A DNA stretch of 64,000 nucleotides, from assembly GCA_964503665.1 (NCBI GenBank), contig CAZDAR010000002.1:62001-126000 (forward strand), given 5' to 3'. The translations under genes were made by a program, and so were the position numbers. Positions 44,887 to 55,300 of the stretch are shown one piece after another. Numbering within the stretch: position 1 is the stretch's first letter; each line of letters opens with the position of its first letter. Below the pieces are notes generated by a model. That model worked only from the letters and a program-made list of their open reading frames with translations. It did not search any database and was not told the DNA's origin. This stretch comes from 40-80 sp964503665 (lineage in GTDB: Bacteria > Bacteroidota > Bacteroidia > Flavobacteriales_D > Crocinitomicaceae).

Positions 44887-45831
44887 TTATCCGCGATGGT
44901 ATAAGAAATAGTAAGTTTCGACATTGTCCAAATAAACGCCATCAAATCCAGCATTGATTATTTTGTCTGTGTAAGAATTTTCATTTCCATAAATAATATT
45001 TTGCCATTCAGGATTCCAAAACTCTACATAATACTCATCTTTATAGCCTGGATATCTTTTTTTAATCCAGGAAGGATGATGCAATTTCCAATTGGATTTC
45101 CAGTAGTAGCGATAGTTTTCTACCGAGCCAATATTCATGTAAGAAAGGACAAGACGTTGACCTCCGTTGGCTTTTGTTTTTAATTGTGCAATATCAGCAG
45201 TTGTTAGTATTTCATCATTGAAGAATAAGTCGATTAATAATACATCATAATTGGTGGCTTTTAACGCATTAATGAGTGCTGTTTTAGAGTCGTATTTCTC
45301 GGGATTAATCAAATAAAGAAAGTTCTTCGCCTCCGACAATTGTGTGACGTCGTTTGTATTCTCGTTTATGATATAATGGGGTATTTCAAGATAGTATAGA
45401 TTGTTTTTTGACCGTGGAAAACATAAAAAGCCTTCGTTGTTATATCGGTCAATATCATCTTGAATTTTTGAATCATCTTTTACCAAATCAGAACCTAAAA
45501 TGGTCTTATGCTGTTTTAGTTCTCGGAGCATATCTAAACGATAGTTGTCCGGTTTGTAAGTGCCGTCATAGAAGATTTCTTCATTTCCAAAACCATCTAC
45601 TGCATCTAAATAAGCTTGATGAATACCGTTTTCTTGGGATACATTGTTAAAAGCTAATTGAACTCCATTTTGTGGAATAATGATAAATCCAGGATGATTT
45701 GCTTTACAATAGTTAGAAATTTGAATGACAAATTCTTGCATCTTTAACGCCGCTGCTACCGTTTTTTCTTCTTTTTTACAACCGTATAAGGCTAAAATGA
45801 TGACGGAAAGAAACAGGAATCTCTTTTTCAT
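44887..45831 (-). CDS. GH114-like (TM1410 fold) lipoprotein, putative endo-alpha-1,4-polygalactosaminidase
   Basis: 314 residues with lipoprotein signal MKKRFLFLSVIILALYGC. Blocks typical of the TM1410/GH114 family are visible: LSYMNIGSVENYRYYWKSNW, VEFWNPEWQNIIYG and the C-terminal GFDGVYLDNVETY, with the acidic residues expected of a TIM-barrel hydrolase. Family members degrade galactosaminogalactan-type polymers; activity here is an inference. Some databases mislabel such proteins as cysteinyl-tRNA synthetase related. Confidence 0.83.
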   Translation of the reverse strand: MKKRFLFLSVIILALYGCKKEEKTVAAALKMQEFVIQISNYCKANHPGFIIIPQNGVQLAFNNVSQENGIHQAYLDAVDGFGNEEIFYDGTYKPDNYRLDMLRELKQHKTILGSDLVKDDSKIQDDIDRYNNEGFLCFPRSKNNLYYLEIPHYIINENTNDVTQLSEAKNFLYLINPEKYDSKTALINALKATNYDVLLIDLFFNDEILTTADIAQLKTKANGGQRLVLSYMNIGSVENYRYYWKSNWKLHHPSWIKKRYPGYKDEYYVEFWNPEWQNIIYGNENSYTDKIINAGFDGVYLDNVETYYFLYHRG

Positions 45832-45991
45832 ACTCGAAATTTGAAGGTAAATTACTACTATTTCTTTCGAAAATAGCGAATCGTATTCGTAATTTAAAAA
45901 TATGTCGACTTTAGAACCATTCTCACTACCTTAAAAAAGGTACTTTGTTGTTTTTAAAATAGATTCAGATGAATTAGAAGTAAAAAATCAC

Positions 45992-45999
45992 TACTTTTG
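45992..45999 (+). promoter_or_regulatory. -7 box for feoAB
   Basis: TACTTTTG fits TAnnTTTG, 17 bases before the feoA start. No clear -33 box. Confidence 0.45.
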
Positions 46000-46016
46000 A
46001 ATCATTCTAAATAACA

Positions 46017-46241
46017 ATGAAATTATCTAAACTCAAAATAGGACAAAAGGCGATTGTTAGAAGTATTTCCTCTAAAGAAATTTCTTCTAAACTTGTGGGT
46101 CTTGGAATTGTGGAAGGTCAAGGTATTTGTTATATGTACAAAGCGCCATTTGGCGGACCTATTGCCTTTATGGTTGGAGCTTATGTTTTAGCCTTGCGTC
46201 CAATCGAGGCGAGTGTTGTCGAAGTGGATATTCTGGATTAA
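46017..46241 (+). CDS. feoA: ferrous iron transport protein A
   Basis: A 74-residue SH3-like cytoplasmic protein that assists FeoB in ferrous iron uptake. The fold is seen in LSKLKIGQKAIVRSI, LVGLGIVEGQGICYMYKAPF and GGPIAFMVGAYVLALRPIEA. Its stop is followed after one base by the feoB start. Confidence 0.93.
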   Translation: MKLSKLKIGQKAIVRSISSKEISSKLVGLGIVEGQGICYMYKAPFGGPIAFMVGAYVLALRPIEASVVEVDILD

Positions 46242-46242
46242 G

Positions 46243-48165
46243 ATGAGTAAGAAGATTGCGCTAGTAGGGAATCCAAATACTGGAAAAACATCTTTATTTA
46301 ATAAACTGACGGGATTGCACCAAAAAGTGGGTAATTATCCGGGTGTAACGGTGGATAAAAAGGTAGGTTTTTTTAAGATTGGTGATGAGCAGTATAGCGT
46401 TACCGATTTGCCAGGAGCATATAGTTTATTTCCCAATTCAAATGAAGAAAAAATTGTCTTCGACACACTGAAAAGAACAACTCAAACAAAGGAATTTGAC
46501 AAAATACTATATGTATTAGACGCTAATAATATAGAGCGAAACTTACTTTTTTTAAGCCAATTATACGATCTTGATTTACCACTTGTAGTGGCTGTAACGA
46601 TGAATGATGTCGTTCAGAAAAAAAAGGGAGTGATTGATTTTGATAAACTTAGATCTATTTTTTCAGACATTGATTTTGTAGCCATTAATCCAAGAGTGGG
46701 TTTAGGAATGAATCGTTTGAAAGAAGCACTTCAAAGGACTGACTACGAAAGAAAATCTGATTTCTACTCCACAGAAATACGATCCATTTCCCTTGAGGAT
46801 GAAGAGCTTCAACAGACTGATACGACCAATAGATTTAAGAAGATAAAACAAGTTGTAGCCGAAGTTCTAACGTCTGACACCACGAATTCATCGATAAAAT
46901 TATCCAAATGGGATAAGTTTTTGGTTCATCCTATATTGGGTTATGTAATTTTCTTCTTTTTGATGTTGATTATGTTCCAAATGGTTTATTCTATAGCAGA
47001 GAAACCGATGGAATGGATAGAAGATTCGTTTAACTATCTCGCTTCTTTTTTGAATAGTGTTTTACCTGAAGGAATTTTACGCGGACTTTTGGTTAACGGT
47101 GTTTTAGCAGGATTAGCAGGAACACTTGTTTTTATACCACAGATAACATTATTATTTCTCTTTATTGGACTTTTGGAAGAGTCTGGATATATGGCTCGTG
47201 CTGTATTTTTATTAGACAAATGGATGCGTCCTTTTGGATTAAACGGGCGAAGTGCCGTGCCGATGATTTCGAGTGTTGCTTGTGCGATTCCAGGCATTAT
47301 GGCGACGCGAACGATTACCAACTGGAAAGAACGAATGACAACTATTCTCGTTACCCCACTTATTTCTTGTAGTGCCAGAATTCCGGTATATATACTTCTG
47401 ATTGGATTGGTGGTTCCCGATAAATTAATTGGTGGCGTATTCAATCTTCAAGCGCTTGTTTTGTTTGCTATGTATTTTCTTGGTGCCGCTGGAGCATTAT
47501 TTGTTGCTTTTATCTTGAAATTTATTTTAAAGTCAAAAGAATTAAGTGTTTTCATGCTTGAAATCCCAGAATTGAAACTTCCTCACTTACGGAATGTAGG
47601 TATTCAGATCTACATCAAAGTGAAAACCTTTGTTTATGAAGCGGGTAAAATCATTGTTGCCATTAGCATCATTCTTTGGTTTTTCTCCAGCTATGGACCT
47701 TCTACTTTTTCCGATAAAAGTCTATCCTTCTCAGAGCAGGTGAAAAATACAGACATTCCAATTGAAGAATCCTATATAGGAATATTAGGTAAAAAGATGG
47801 AACCTGTAATTCAACCTTTAGGTTATGATTGGAAAATAGGCATTGCATTAATCACCTCGTTTGCAGCTCGTGAAGTATTTGTAGGAACGATGTCTACTAT
47901 TTATAGTGTAGAAACAAATAATGACGCTCCTGGTCGGTTAATTCATCGAATGCAAAAAGAAGTTAATGCTAATGGAGAGCCTATTTACACGCTTGCTTCG
48001 GGCCTTTCTTTGATGGTCTTTTATGCCTTTGCCATGCAGTGTATGTCTACATTAGCGGTAGTGAAGCGAGAGACAAAATCATGGAAATGGCCGTTGATTC
48101 AATTTGGATTTATGTCTTTTATGGCGTATTTTGGTGCTTTAATAACCTATAATATATTTTCATAA
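46243..48165 (+). CDS. feoB: ferrous iron transport protein B
   Basis: About 640 residues from ATG 46243, directly after feoA. The N-terminal G-protein domain has GNPNTGKTSLFNKLTG, DLPGAYSL and the G4-type TMND. The membrane part contains the two Gate repeats (GRSAVPMISSVACAIPGIMA and a second block near FAAREVFVGTMSTIY). GTP-driven ferrous iron import at the inner membrane. It is a little shorter than the E. coli protein, mainly in the loop regions. Its stop overlaps the start of a 41-residue gene. Confidence 0.96.
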   Translation: MSKKIALVGNPNTGKTSLFNKLTGLHQKVGNYPGVTVDKKVGFFKIGDEQYSVTDLPGAYSLFPNSNEEKIVFDTLKRTTQTKEFDKILYVLDANNIERNLLFLSQLYDLDLPLVVAVTMNDVVQKKKGVIDFDKLRSIFSDIDFVAINPRVGLGMNRLKEALQRTDYERKSDFYSTEIRSISLEDEELQQTDTTNRFKKIKQVVAEVLTSDTTNSSIKLSKWDKFLVHPILGYVIFFFLMLIMFQMVYSIAEKPMEWIEDSFNYLASFLNSVLPEGILRGLLVNGVLAGLAGTLVFIPQITLLFLFIGLLEESGYMARAVFLLDKWMRPFGLNGRSAVPMISSVACAIPGIMATRTITNWKERMTTILVTPLISCSARIPVYILLIGLVVPDKLIGGVFNLQALVLFAMYFLGAAGALFVAFILKFILKSKELSVFMLEIPELKLPHLRNVGIQIYIKVKTFVYEAGKIIVAISIILWFFSSYGPSTFSDKSLSFSEQVKNTDIPIEESYIGILGKKMEPVIQPLGYDWKIGIALITSFAAREVFVGTMSTIYSVETNNDAPGRLIHRMQKEVNANGEPIYTLASGLSLMVFYAFAMQCMSTLAVVKRETKSWKWPLIQFGFMSFMAYFGALITYNIFS

Positions 48166-48290
48166 TGGAATTAATCATTCTTGCCATAGTGTTATTGTTA
48201 GCGGCTTTCTTTCTCGTTAAGAAACTCTTCTTTAAGAAGAAAAGTTGTAGTGAATGTATGTGGTATCAAAATGAGGAAGAGACCAAATAA
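48165..48290 (+). CDS. FeoB-associated Cys-rich membrane protein
   Basis: A 41-residue protein. The ATG overlaps the feoB TAA by one base (TAATG). It has one N-terminal membrane helix (IILAIVLLLAAFFLV), a basic stretch (KKLFFKKK) and CSEC. This is the layout of the small Cys-rich membrane protein that follows feoB in many bacteria and is thought to support Feo complexes. An intrinsic terminator follows. Confidence 0.85.
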   Translation: MELIILAIVLLLAAFFLVKKLFFKKKSCSECMWYQNEEETK

Positions 48291-48322
48291 AAAAGCACCT
48301 AATCAATGACTAGATGCTTTTT
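48289..48322. terminator. bidirectional intrinsic terminator after feo operon
   Basis: AAAAAGCACCTA and TAGATGCTTTTT form a stem with one mismatch, with T-runs on both strands. It lies between the feo operon and the convergent secreted-protein gene. Confidence 0.8.
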
Positions 48323-48342
48323 GAATTCCTTTAAAAGAAATA

Positions 48343-49761
48343 CTATTCCTTTATTAAGCTAATGATGTGCAATTGGTTGTCTATGGTAAGTTTAACAATA
48401 TAGACTCCTGCCTGTGTAATCTCTAATACGTTATTTTGGAAATGAAATTGATTCACTTTCTTTCCATCTACCGTAAACACTTCTATTGCATCGATAGTTT
48501 TGTTATCCAATGATTGAACTGTAAAGTTATCTGAGCTTGGATTTGGATATATAGCAATTTTCTCTAAATCCATATTTGTTAATCCAACGGTACTTACAGT
48601 AATGATTACTGCTGCAGTGGAAGTACATCCGTTTGTTCCTTTTCCTGTTACAGTATAGGTCGTAGTTGCACTTGGTGTCGCGATAACTGAACCGCCTGTT
48701 GCGCTATTTAATTCTGCACTTGGAGACCATGTATAAGTATCAGCACCTGAAGCGGTCAAAGTAACTGATTCACCAACATTGATAGTCTGATCAGATGAAA
48801 TGGTTAACTGAGGAGCTGCATCAATGATTAGTGCTGAAACGAGTGTATCTTCTAAAACAGGAGAAGAAGAAACTACTTTTAGTTTATAATTGGCAGCAGT
48901 AAGTGCAGGTAGATTACCTTGTATAGTCAATATTCCATTTGCTGTGGAAGATAGTGTTCCAATCGACTGAGCACTAGCAAAGCTTCCGTTAGCATCAGAA
49001 ATATAAGTTGTAAAGATATTTCCAGGATCAAAGACACCATTTGATTTAAACGTAATATTTACTGGAGTAGCTGTTTCAGAACAGAATGAAGGTTGATCAA
49101 TAGCTACATTGGAAATGTAGGTTGAATTGGTATCAATAGCAGTGATTTTAAATTCGTCCACACCAATTCCAAGATTGGTATTACTATATCCCAAGTTTCT
49201 CCATTTGATACGAATATAAGCTGTTGAAACACCATCTAAAGCTGGAATTGCAACTGAAACAGTTTCCCAAGTGCTTTGAGTATTCATTTTACTTCCTACT
49301 TCCACCCAGTTGATTGAATCTATTGAATATTCTAAATGAGCATACGCTGAATCCACGTTTCCTTCCACAAAATAGCTGTAAGTAACCGTCGTACTTTCGT
49401 AATTTGATAAGTCTAACGATTGAGATAAAGTCGCATAAGAAGTACCAGTAGTTGAATACGTAGCATTACAATAGCCCATTAAAGAACACAACATGGCATC
49501 TTGTATGTGTAAATATTTGCTTCTTGGTGCGTTAGTAAAAGCCGCAGGTTGTTCTGGTGAATTAGGAAAGACAGGAATTTGAAAGAATCCCATATCCATA
49601 ATAAGCCCTTGATAATTAGTGTCAATAACCCATGTGTCAGCAGTTGTCCCTAATGTCCAGTTGGACGAACCATTTTCAAAATTATCGTTTAATAATTCAG
49701 AGGGTGTTTGTGCATATATTGGTCCTGAAATGAACAATAAAGAGAGTAAAAGTAATCGCAT
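48343..49761 (-). CDS. secreted protein with T9SS type A sorting domain
   Basis: 472 residues with signal peptide MRLLLLSLLFISGPIYAQ. A jelly-roll/MAM-like region follows (NDNFENGSSNWTLGT, SVAIPALDGVSTAYIRIKWR, GIGVDEFKI), then an immunoglobulin-like repeat (LTASGADTYTWSPS, TTTYTVTGKGTNGCTST) and a type A C-terminal sorting domain (IAIYPNPSSDNFTV, GVYIVKL). Exported through T9SS to the cell surface. No catalytic motif is apparent; adhesion or surface binding is likely. Confidence 0.88.
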   Translation of the reverse strand: MRLLLLSLLFISGPIYAQTPSELLNDNFENGSSNWTLGTTADTWVIDTNYQGLIMDMGFFQIPVFPNSPEQPAAFTNAPRSKYLHIQDAMLCSLMGYCNATYSTTGTSYATLSQSLDLSNYESTTVTYSYFVEGNVDSAYAHLEYSIDSINWVEVGSKMNTQSTWETVSVAIPALDGVSTAYIRIKWRNLGYSNTNLGIGVDEFKITAIDTNSTYISNVAIDQPSFCSETATPVNITFKSNGVFDPGNIFTTYISDANGSFASAQSIGTLSSTANGILTIQGNLPALTAANYKLKVVSSSPVLEDTLVSALIIDAAPQLTISSDQTINVGESVTLTASGADTYTWSPSAELNSATGGSVIATPSATTTYTVTGKGTNGCTSTAAVIITVSTVGLTNMDLEKIAIYPNPSSDNFTVQSLDNKTIDAIEVFTVDGKKVNQFHFQNNVLEITQAGVYIVKLTIDNQLHIISLIKE

Positions 49762-49844
49762 TTCTTATATCTTTTAAAGTGAACTGCAAATATGATAATT
49801 ATATACTATCTAACTCACAAAAATGGATAAATTGTAAGGATGAA

Positions 49845-50300
49845 TTAACTTTTATACCTTTTTGTTTCAAAAAACATTTTAATAAGATCAGAACATTCTT
49901 TTTCCATTGGTCCATTTTCAATAATTGTTTTAGGGTGAAAAAGAGAAGGAGTGACACGTAACGCCCCACGACGCACATCTTTTGCAGCAAAGACAATACG
50001 ATCTATTTGAGACCAAGCTAAAGCTCCTGCACACATACAACATGGCTCTAACGTTACATATAGCGTACAGTTTTTTAAATATTTTCCCCCTAGCTGATTG
50101 GCAGCAGCAGTGATAGCTTGCATTTCCGCGTGTGCTGTTACGTCGTTGAGTTGCTCGGTTAAATTATGAGCTCTTGCGATTATTTGTTGATTAGCAACGA
50201 TGACTGCCCCTATTGGGATTTCATCTAGTGCAAACGCTTTTTGTGCCTCCAAATAAGCTTGCTTCATAAAGTAATTATCATCAAAAGGCGTAATATTCAT
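49845..50300 (-). CDS. tadA: tRNA-specific adenosine deaminase
   Basis: A 151-residue zinc deaminase converting the wobble adenosine of tRNA-Arg(ACG) to inosine. Zinc and catalytic residues are in TAHAEMQAI (HAE) and LEPCCMCAGALAWSQIDRI (PCxxC). Typical blocks also include DEIPIGAVIV and the C-terminal DLIKMFFETKR. Length and motifs are complete. Confidence 0.95.
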   Translation of the reverse strand: MNITPFDDNYFMKQAYLEAQKAFALDEIPIGAVIVANQQIIARAHNLTEQLNDVTAHAEMQAITAAANQLGGKYLKNCTLYVTLEPCCMCAGALAWSQIDRIVFAAKDVRRGALRVTPSLFHPKTIIENGPMEKECSDLIKMFFETKRYKS

Positions 50301-50446
50301 AGCTCTGCTTTGTTACGAATATATAAAAGTTATTTTCAGGACAAGCAATTATACATATTTTAACTAGGATTAGCCGTTGATTTAAGTGTTAATTTAAACG
50401 AATTGTATTGAAATGTTAATTTTATAAAAGGATTCGAATAGTCGTT

Positions 50447-50454
50447 TATCTTTG
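50447..50454 (+). promoter_or_regulatory. -7 box for glutathione peroxidase gene
   Basis: TATCTTTG fits TAnnTTTG, 29 bases before the start at 50484. No clear -33 box. Confidence 0.4.
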
Positions 50455-50483
50455 ATAGAATGGTGTGAAATAACTTTGTTAAA

Positions 50484-50966
50484 ATGACGCTTTATAATTT
50501 TGCTGCGATAGATATTAAAGGTGATATTATTTCTTTTGAGGAATATAAGGGTAAAGTTGTGCTCATTGTAAATACAGCTAGTAAGTGTGGATTGACATAT
50601 CAATACGAAGGGTTAGAAAAATTATATCTAAAATATAAAAATCAAGGATTGATTGTTTTGGGATTCCCTTGTAATCAATTTGCTACCCAAGAACCATCCG
50701 ACGAATTTATGATAAAAGCAGAATGTTTAACGAAGTACAATATTACATTTCCCGTCTTTTCAAAGATAAATGTGAATGGAAAAGAGGCTTTGAGCGTTTT
50801 TAAATGGCTGAAGGACGAACTTCCGGGTTTTATTACTAATCAAGTAAAATGGAACTTTACTAAGTTCATTATTGATAGAGAAGGAAATCCTGTTAGACGT
50901 TTTGGACCAATTACCAAACCGGAGAGCTTAGATATCTATCTTAAAAAGAATTTCTTTAATTCTTAA
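50484..50966 (+). CDS. glutathione peroxidase-family thiol peroxidase
   Basis: 160 residues. The catalytic cysteine is in NTASKCGLTYQYEGL (about residue 36), the partner glutamine in GFPCNQFATQEP and the tryptophan-asparagine pair in VKWNFTKF. It has Cys in place of Sec, and likely uses thioredoxin rather than glutathione. No signal peptide. Single gene with its own -7 box. Confidence 0.94.
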   Translation: MTLYNFAAIDIKGDIISFEEYKGKVVLIVNTASKCGLTYQYEGLEKLYLKYKNQGLIVLGFPCNQFATQEPSDEFMIKAECLTKYNITFPVFSKINVNGKEALSVFKWLKDELPGFITNQVKWNFTKFIIDREGNPVRRFGPITKPESLDIYLKKNFFNS

Positions 50967-51024
50967 GATAAGGTTAATCAAAGCATTATATTTATTAGTA
51001 GTTTAGCAAAACACTATCGACCAC

Positions 51025-52233
51025 ATGAAACAATTCCTATTATTATTTTTCGTATTCATTCATTTGTTAGGTTTTGGACAATTAGAATTTGATAAATCCA
51101 ATCAGTTATTATGGGAAATTAGTGGAGAAAATTTAAAAAAACCATCCTATGTTTTAGGTACAATACATCTCAATAGCCCTAAATTATTCAACTTTTCAGA
51201 TTCTATTTATTATGCTTTTTGTAATACGAGTGTGTTTTCTCCAGAAGTAGATATCCATGAGCTATACAGATTTTATAATGTTCAGCTGAATGCCAATTTA
51301 CTAGTAGATGGTAACGGGAGAATTTACTCTAAAAATATTTTTTTAGATAAAAGTAATTACGGAACGAACAAAGGTAGACCACAATTTTTAGATGCCTATT
51401 TTTTTCAGGTAGCTACTAATTCGGGAAAACCCATAATTCCTTTAGAAACTATTGATGATCAAATTTCAGCCTATCAATCTATCGTCTTTTCAGAGTATCA
51501 AAGAAGTGCTTCTTTCTCTGAGGATGATTTATTAAACGTCTATTTAACAGGAAATCTATTCAAACTACAGCGTCTTGTGTATCAAGGATATATGGGGTCT
51601 AATGGTTATGAAGAAATGATTATTAATCGGAATTTGAAAATGGCAAAAACTATAGATTCCATTATGCGTACTACCTCTACTTTTGTTGCTGTTGGTGCGG
51701 GACACTTAGCAGGAAAGTATGGTGTTCTTAATAGTTTACGTCAGAAAGGATATTCAATTCGTCCTATAGAGTCGACATTCACAGAAGATTTCACAAAAGA
51801 GAAACGATTTTTCAAAGACCATCAAACGTATATTTACAAAGATACATCATTACATTTTACCGCTCTTTTTGGTATGAAGCCACTTATTGCAATAGATAAT
51901 TGTAATATTCGTTTAGAAGCTAGAGATCTAGGACAAGGAAATATCTACATTCTTGAAGTAGAAAAAATAGCTGATGAAAACGTTCCAGTTGATGCCTATT
52001 TAAAAGAAAACTTTTTTCAACCTATTAATGCAATAATTGAATCCACCACATTGAATAATGATAAGATGTTTGAAGGTATCGTTTCAGTGGAAGAATATGG
52101 ATTGTGCTGGAAGCGTATTGTTTTCCACGATGGCTATTTGTATAAGATGACGTGTAGTGGTAGTTTACCTTTTCTGACCTCTAATCGTCCAAAAGATTTC
52201 TTTAATGGATTAATATTCCAATCCTATAAATAA
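51025..52233 (+). CDS. TraB/GumN family protein
   Basis: 402 residues with a signal peptide (MKQFLLLFFVFIHLLGFGQ). The TraB/GumN domain covers about residues 22-250: LLWEISGENLKKPSYVLGTI with H in GTIHLNSP, and a C-terminal VAVGAGHLAGKYGVLNSLRQ, the two histidine-containing motifs of this presumed metallohydrolase family. The last 150 residues are an extra beta-rich domain. Function not established. A strong terminator follows. Confidence 0.85.
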   Translation: MKQFLLLFFVFIHLLGFGQLEFDKSNQLLWEISGENLKKPSYVLGTIHLNSPKLFNFSDSIYYAFCNTSVFSPEVDIHELYRFYNVQLNANLLVDGNGRIYSKNIFLDKSNYGTNKGRPQFLDAYFFQVATNSGKPIIPLETIDDQISAYQSIVFSEYQRSASFSEDDLLNVYLTGNLFKLQRLVYQGYMGSNGYEEMIINRNLKMAKTIDSIMRTTSTFVAVGAGHLAGKYGVLNSLRQKGYSIRPIESTFTEDFTKEKRFFKDHQTYIYKDTSLHFTALFGMKPLIAIDNCNIRLEARDLGQGNIYILEVEKIADENVPVDAYLKENFFQPINAIIESTTLNNDKMFEGIVSVEEYGLCWKRIVFHDGYLYKMTCSGSLPFLTSNRPKDFFNGLIFQSYK

Positions 52234-52246
52234 CATTACAGTATAT

Positions 52247-52285
52247 AAAAACGTCCCTAAATGAATTGTTTTTTAGGGACGTTTT
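52247..52285. terminator. bidirectional intrinsic terminator
   Basis: A stem of 14 bp or so, AAAACGTCCCTAAA against TTTAGGGACGTTTT, with a short loop and T-rich arms. It lies between convergent genes (TraB/GumN and the RND permease). Confidence 0.93.
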
Positions 52286-52307
52286 ATTAGTAAGTTATTT
52301 TTTAATC

Positions 52308-55300
52308 TTAATTCTTCTGCTTTCTTCTTTGGAAAAATTCCTTGATGTTATGGAACATATAGTAAACGCTAGGTACAAGGAATATAGTTAATATCATTGA
52401 AGACGTTAATCCTCCGATAATTACCCAAGCCATACCATTTTTCACTTCCGCACCATCACCAGTTGCTATAGCGATTGGTAGCATACCGAATACCATTGCC
52501 AGTGTGGTCATCATAATCGGACGTAAACGCTCTTTTCCTGCTTCAATTAATGCATCATAAACGGTTTTGCCTTCCATAACTTGATGGTTAGCAAAATCGA
52601 CAATCAAAATAGCGTTCTTGGCGACCAGTCCGAGTAGCATGATTAATCCAAGCATGGCAAAGATGGATAGTTGATTCATGGTCAATGCCAAAGCAAGGAA
52701 TGCCCCTACAAATGATACTGGGATAGAGAATAGTACGATAAATGGCGATGTGACACTTTCGTATAATGCTACCATGATAAAATAGATGAGTAGAATACCT
52801 AATCCTAATGACATCAGCAAGCTTTGCATAGATTCTTGCATGTTCTCAGCGGCACCAATGTATTTAATTTCAGTTCCTTTAGGAAATTCTGTTTCATTTA
52901 CTTTCGCTTTGATGTCATTTACTATGTCTCCTAAAGAACGATTGATTGTTGCTGCATTTATTTTCACAGAAGGCAAACGATCGGTTCTTTCTCTTACAGA
53001 TTGACCATCCACTTCTTCAATATTTGCGACGCTGTTCAATCGTACGATACTTCCCATTGAGTTTTGAATCGTTAAATTACGAATGTCATCAATAGAATAC
53101 TTATCCGCTTTATCTAACATGATATTGATATCGTATTCTTCTCCTTGGTCTTTGAATCGCGTTTTGTCATTTCCTTGGAAAGCTAACTGAACAGCTCCAC
53201 CTATTTCCGCTACACTTAAACCATATAAAGAAGCTTTATCTCTATCAATCTCAATAGCAATATCTTTTTTAGGTGACTTAGTTGAGAAACGAACGAAATC
53301 TGTCCCTGGGACATCTTTAATGATATCCAATAACATTTTCGAACCTTTCTTTACACTATCTTGTTCTGTCCCTTTTATGATAACTTGAATAGGAATATCA
53401 TTTCCCATTAATCCAACAGGAGTTACAACGATTTTGATGCCTGGATATTGCTCCAATGAATCGCGCATCCGATGTCCAAATTCATCCGTTGTATAATCTC
53501 TTTCTTTTTTATCGACAAGATTAACGGTTATTTCTGCCAAGTTACTATTGGAAGCTGCATTTGATGACGCTTCTCCTTGTTGAGTTCCGACATTTGAGAA
53601 AACATTGACAACATCTTTATCCTTCAACAACATTTTTTCAATACCACTCACTACTTGATTGGTTTGAGATAATGTATATTCAGGCGATAAGTCGATTTGA
53701 AGTGTTAATTCACCTCTGTCGGCTGGTTGCATAAAAGTGGCACCAATTAAACCTTTCATTGGAATTAAGATTACCGTTGAAACGAATAATGTGGTGATGA
53801 TAATTGCTAGGATTATTTTATGATTTAAAGCCCATTTAAGTGTATGTACATATAATTCTTTTACTCCATCAATGACATCTTCAAACCAGATATTAATTCT
53901 TCCCCAAAGGGTGTCTTTGGTGTGGTGTTCTAATTTCCCCCATCGAGACGCTAACATTGGCGTTAAGGTGAATGCTACCATTAATGACATTAATGTGGAA
54001 ACAACAATTACTAATGAGAATTCTCTTAGGATGTTACCAATTAATCCAGAACTTAAAGCAATCGGGATAAATACTACAACGTCCACTAAGGTTATTGAAA
54101 GCGCTGTAAATCCAATCTCATTTCGTCCATCGAGGGCCGCAATGCGTTTGTGTTTACCCATCTCCATGTGCCGGTAAATGTTCTCTAATACCACAATACT
54201 ATCGTCCACCAATACTCCTACTACAAGAGATAATGCCATTAAGGTCATTAAGTTGAGTGAGAATCCCATTGCCCACATCATGATAAATGTTGGAATCATG
54301 GCTGAAGGAATGGCTACCAAAACAAATAAGGATGAACGAATTGAATGTAGGAAGAACACCATTACAAGTGCAACGATGATAATGGCTAAAAATAAATCCT
54401 TCATTACACCATCTGCTGCAGCGAGTGTGTAGACAGATTGGTCAGATGCAATTTCGTAATTGAAATTAATATCCTTATATCGTAGTTTTACATCTTCTAG
54501 CTTTTTCTTAATACCTTGTGCTACTAGTACGGTATTAGCATCAGTTTGTTTTAATACTTGAATACCAATTCCGGGTCTACCGTTAATACGATTAATTGCC
54601 ACTGCTTCAGCTTCACCATCTGTAATGGAGGCAATGTCTGATAAGAAGATTTTTGATCCATTTTGTCCTTGACGAATGATGAGGTTTTTAAGATCTTCTA
54701 TGTTGTTTAACTTCGCATCTAATCGGATTGAAAATCGACCTTCGTCACTTTGAATATTTCCCGCAGGAAAAGACATTCCACCTCTTGCAATTAGTTGTTG
54801 TACTTGAAGTGGGCTAATTTTATAAGCAGAAAGCTTACTATTATCTAGCTTCACCTCAATTTCACGTTTTATTCCACCAATCAAGTTAATTTGTGCAACA
54901 CCAGGAACGTTTGTCAGTAATGGTTTAACTTTTAAATCAATTAAGTCATACATTTCTGTAGAAGACAATTTAGACGTTGCTGTCAACCTTAAAATAGGTA
55001 AATCATCCAATGAGAACCGCGAAACAATTGGTTCGTCGATATCTGCAGGAAGGATGGATAAGATTTGTGAAATCTTTCTTTCTGCGTCTAGCTGTGCTTT
55101 TTCAGCGCTTGCATCTTGATTTAACTCAACAAGTACTAATGAGATACTCTCTCTAGAGGAGGAGTTAATAGCTTTTAGACCTTCTAATGAAGATACCGCC
55201 TCTTCGATGTGTTTCGTTATACTATTTTCTACCTCGTCCGAAGATGCTCCAGGATAGATGGTTTGCACCATTACAATAGGAATGTCGAATTTAGGTAATA

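Noticed and set aside
52786..54432. Plus-strand open frames inside the RND permease gene
   Set aside because: Antisense shadows of a well-conserved gene.
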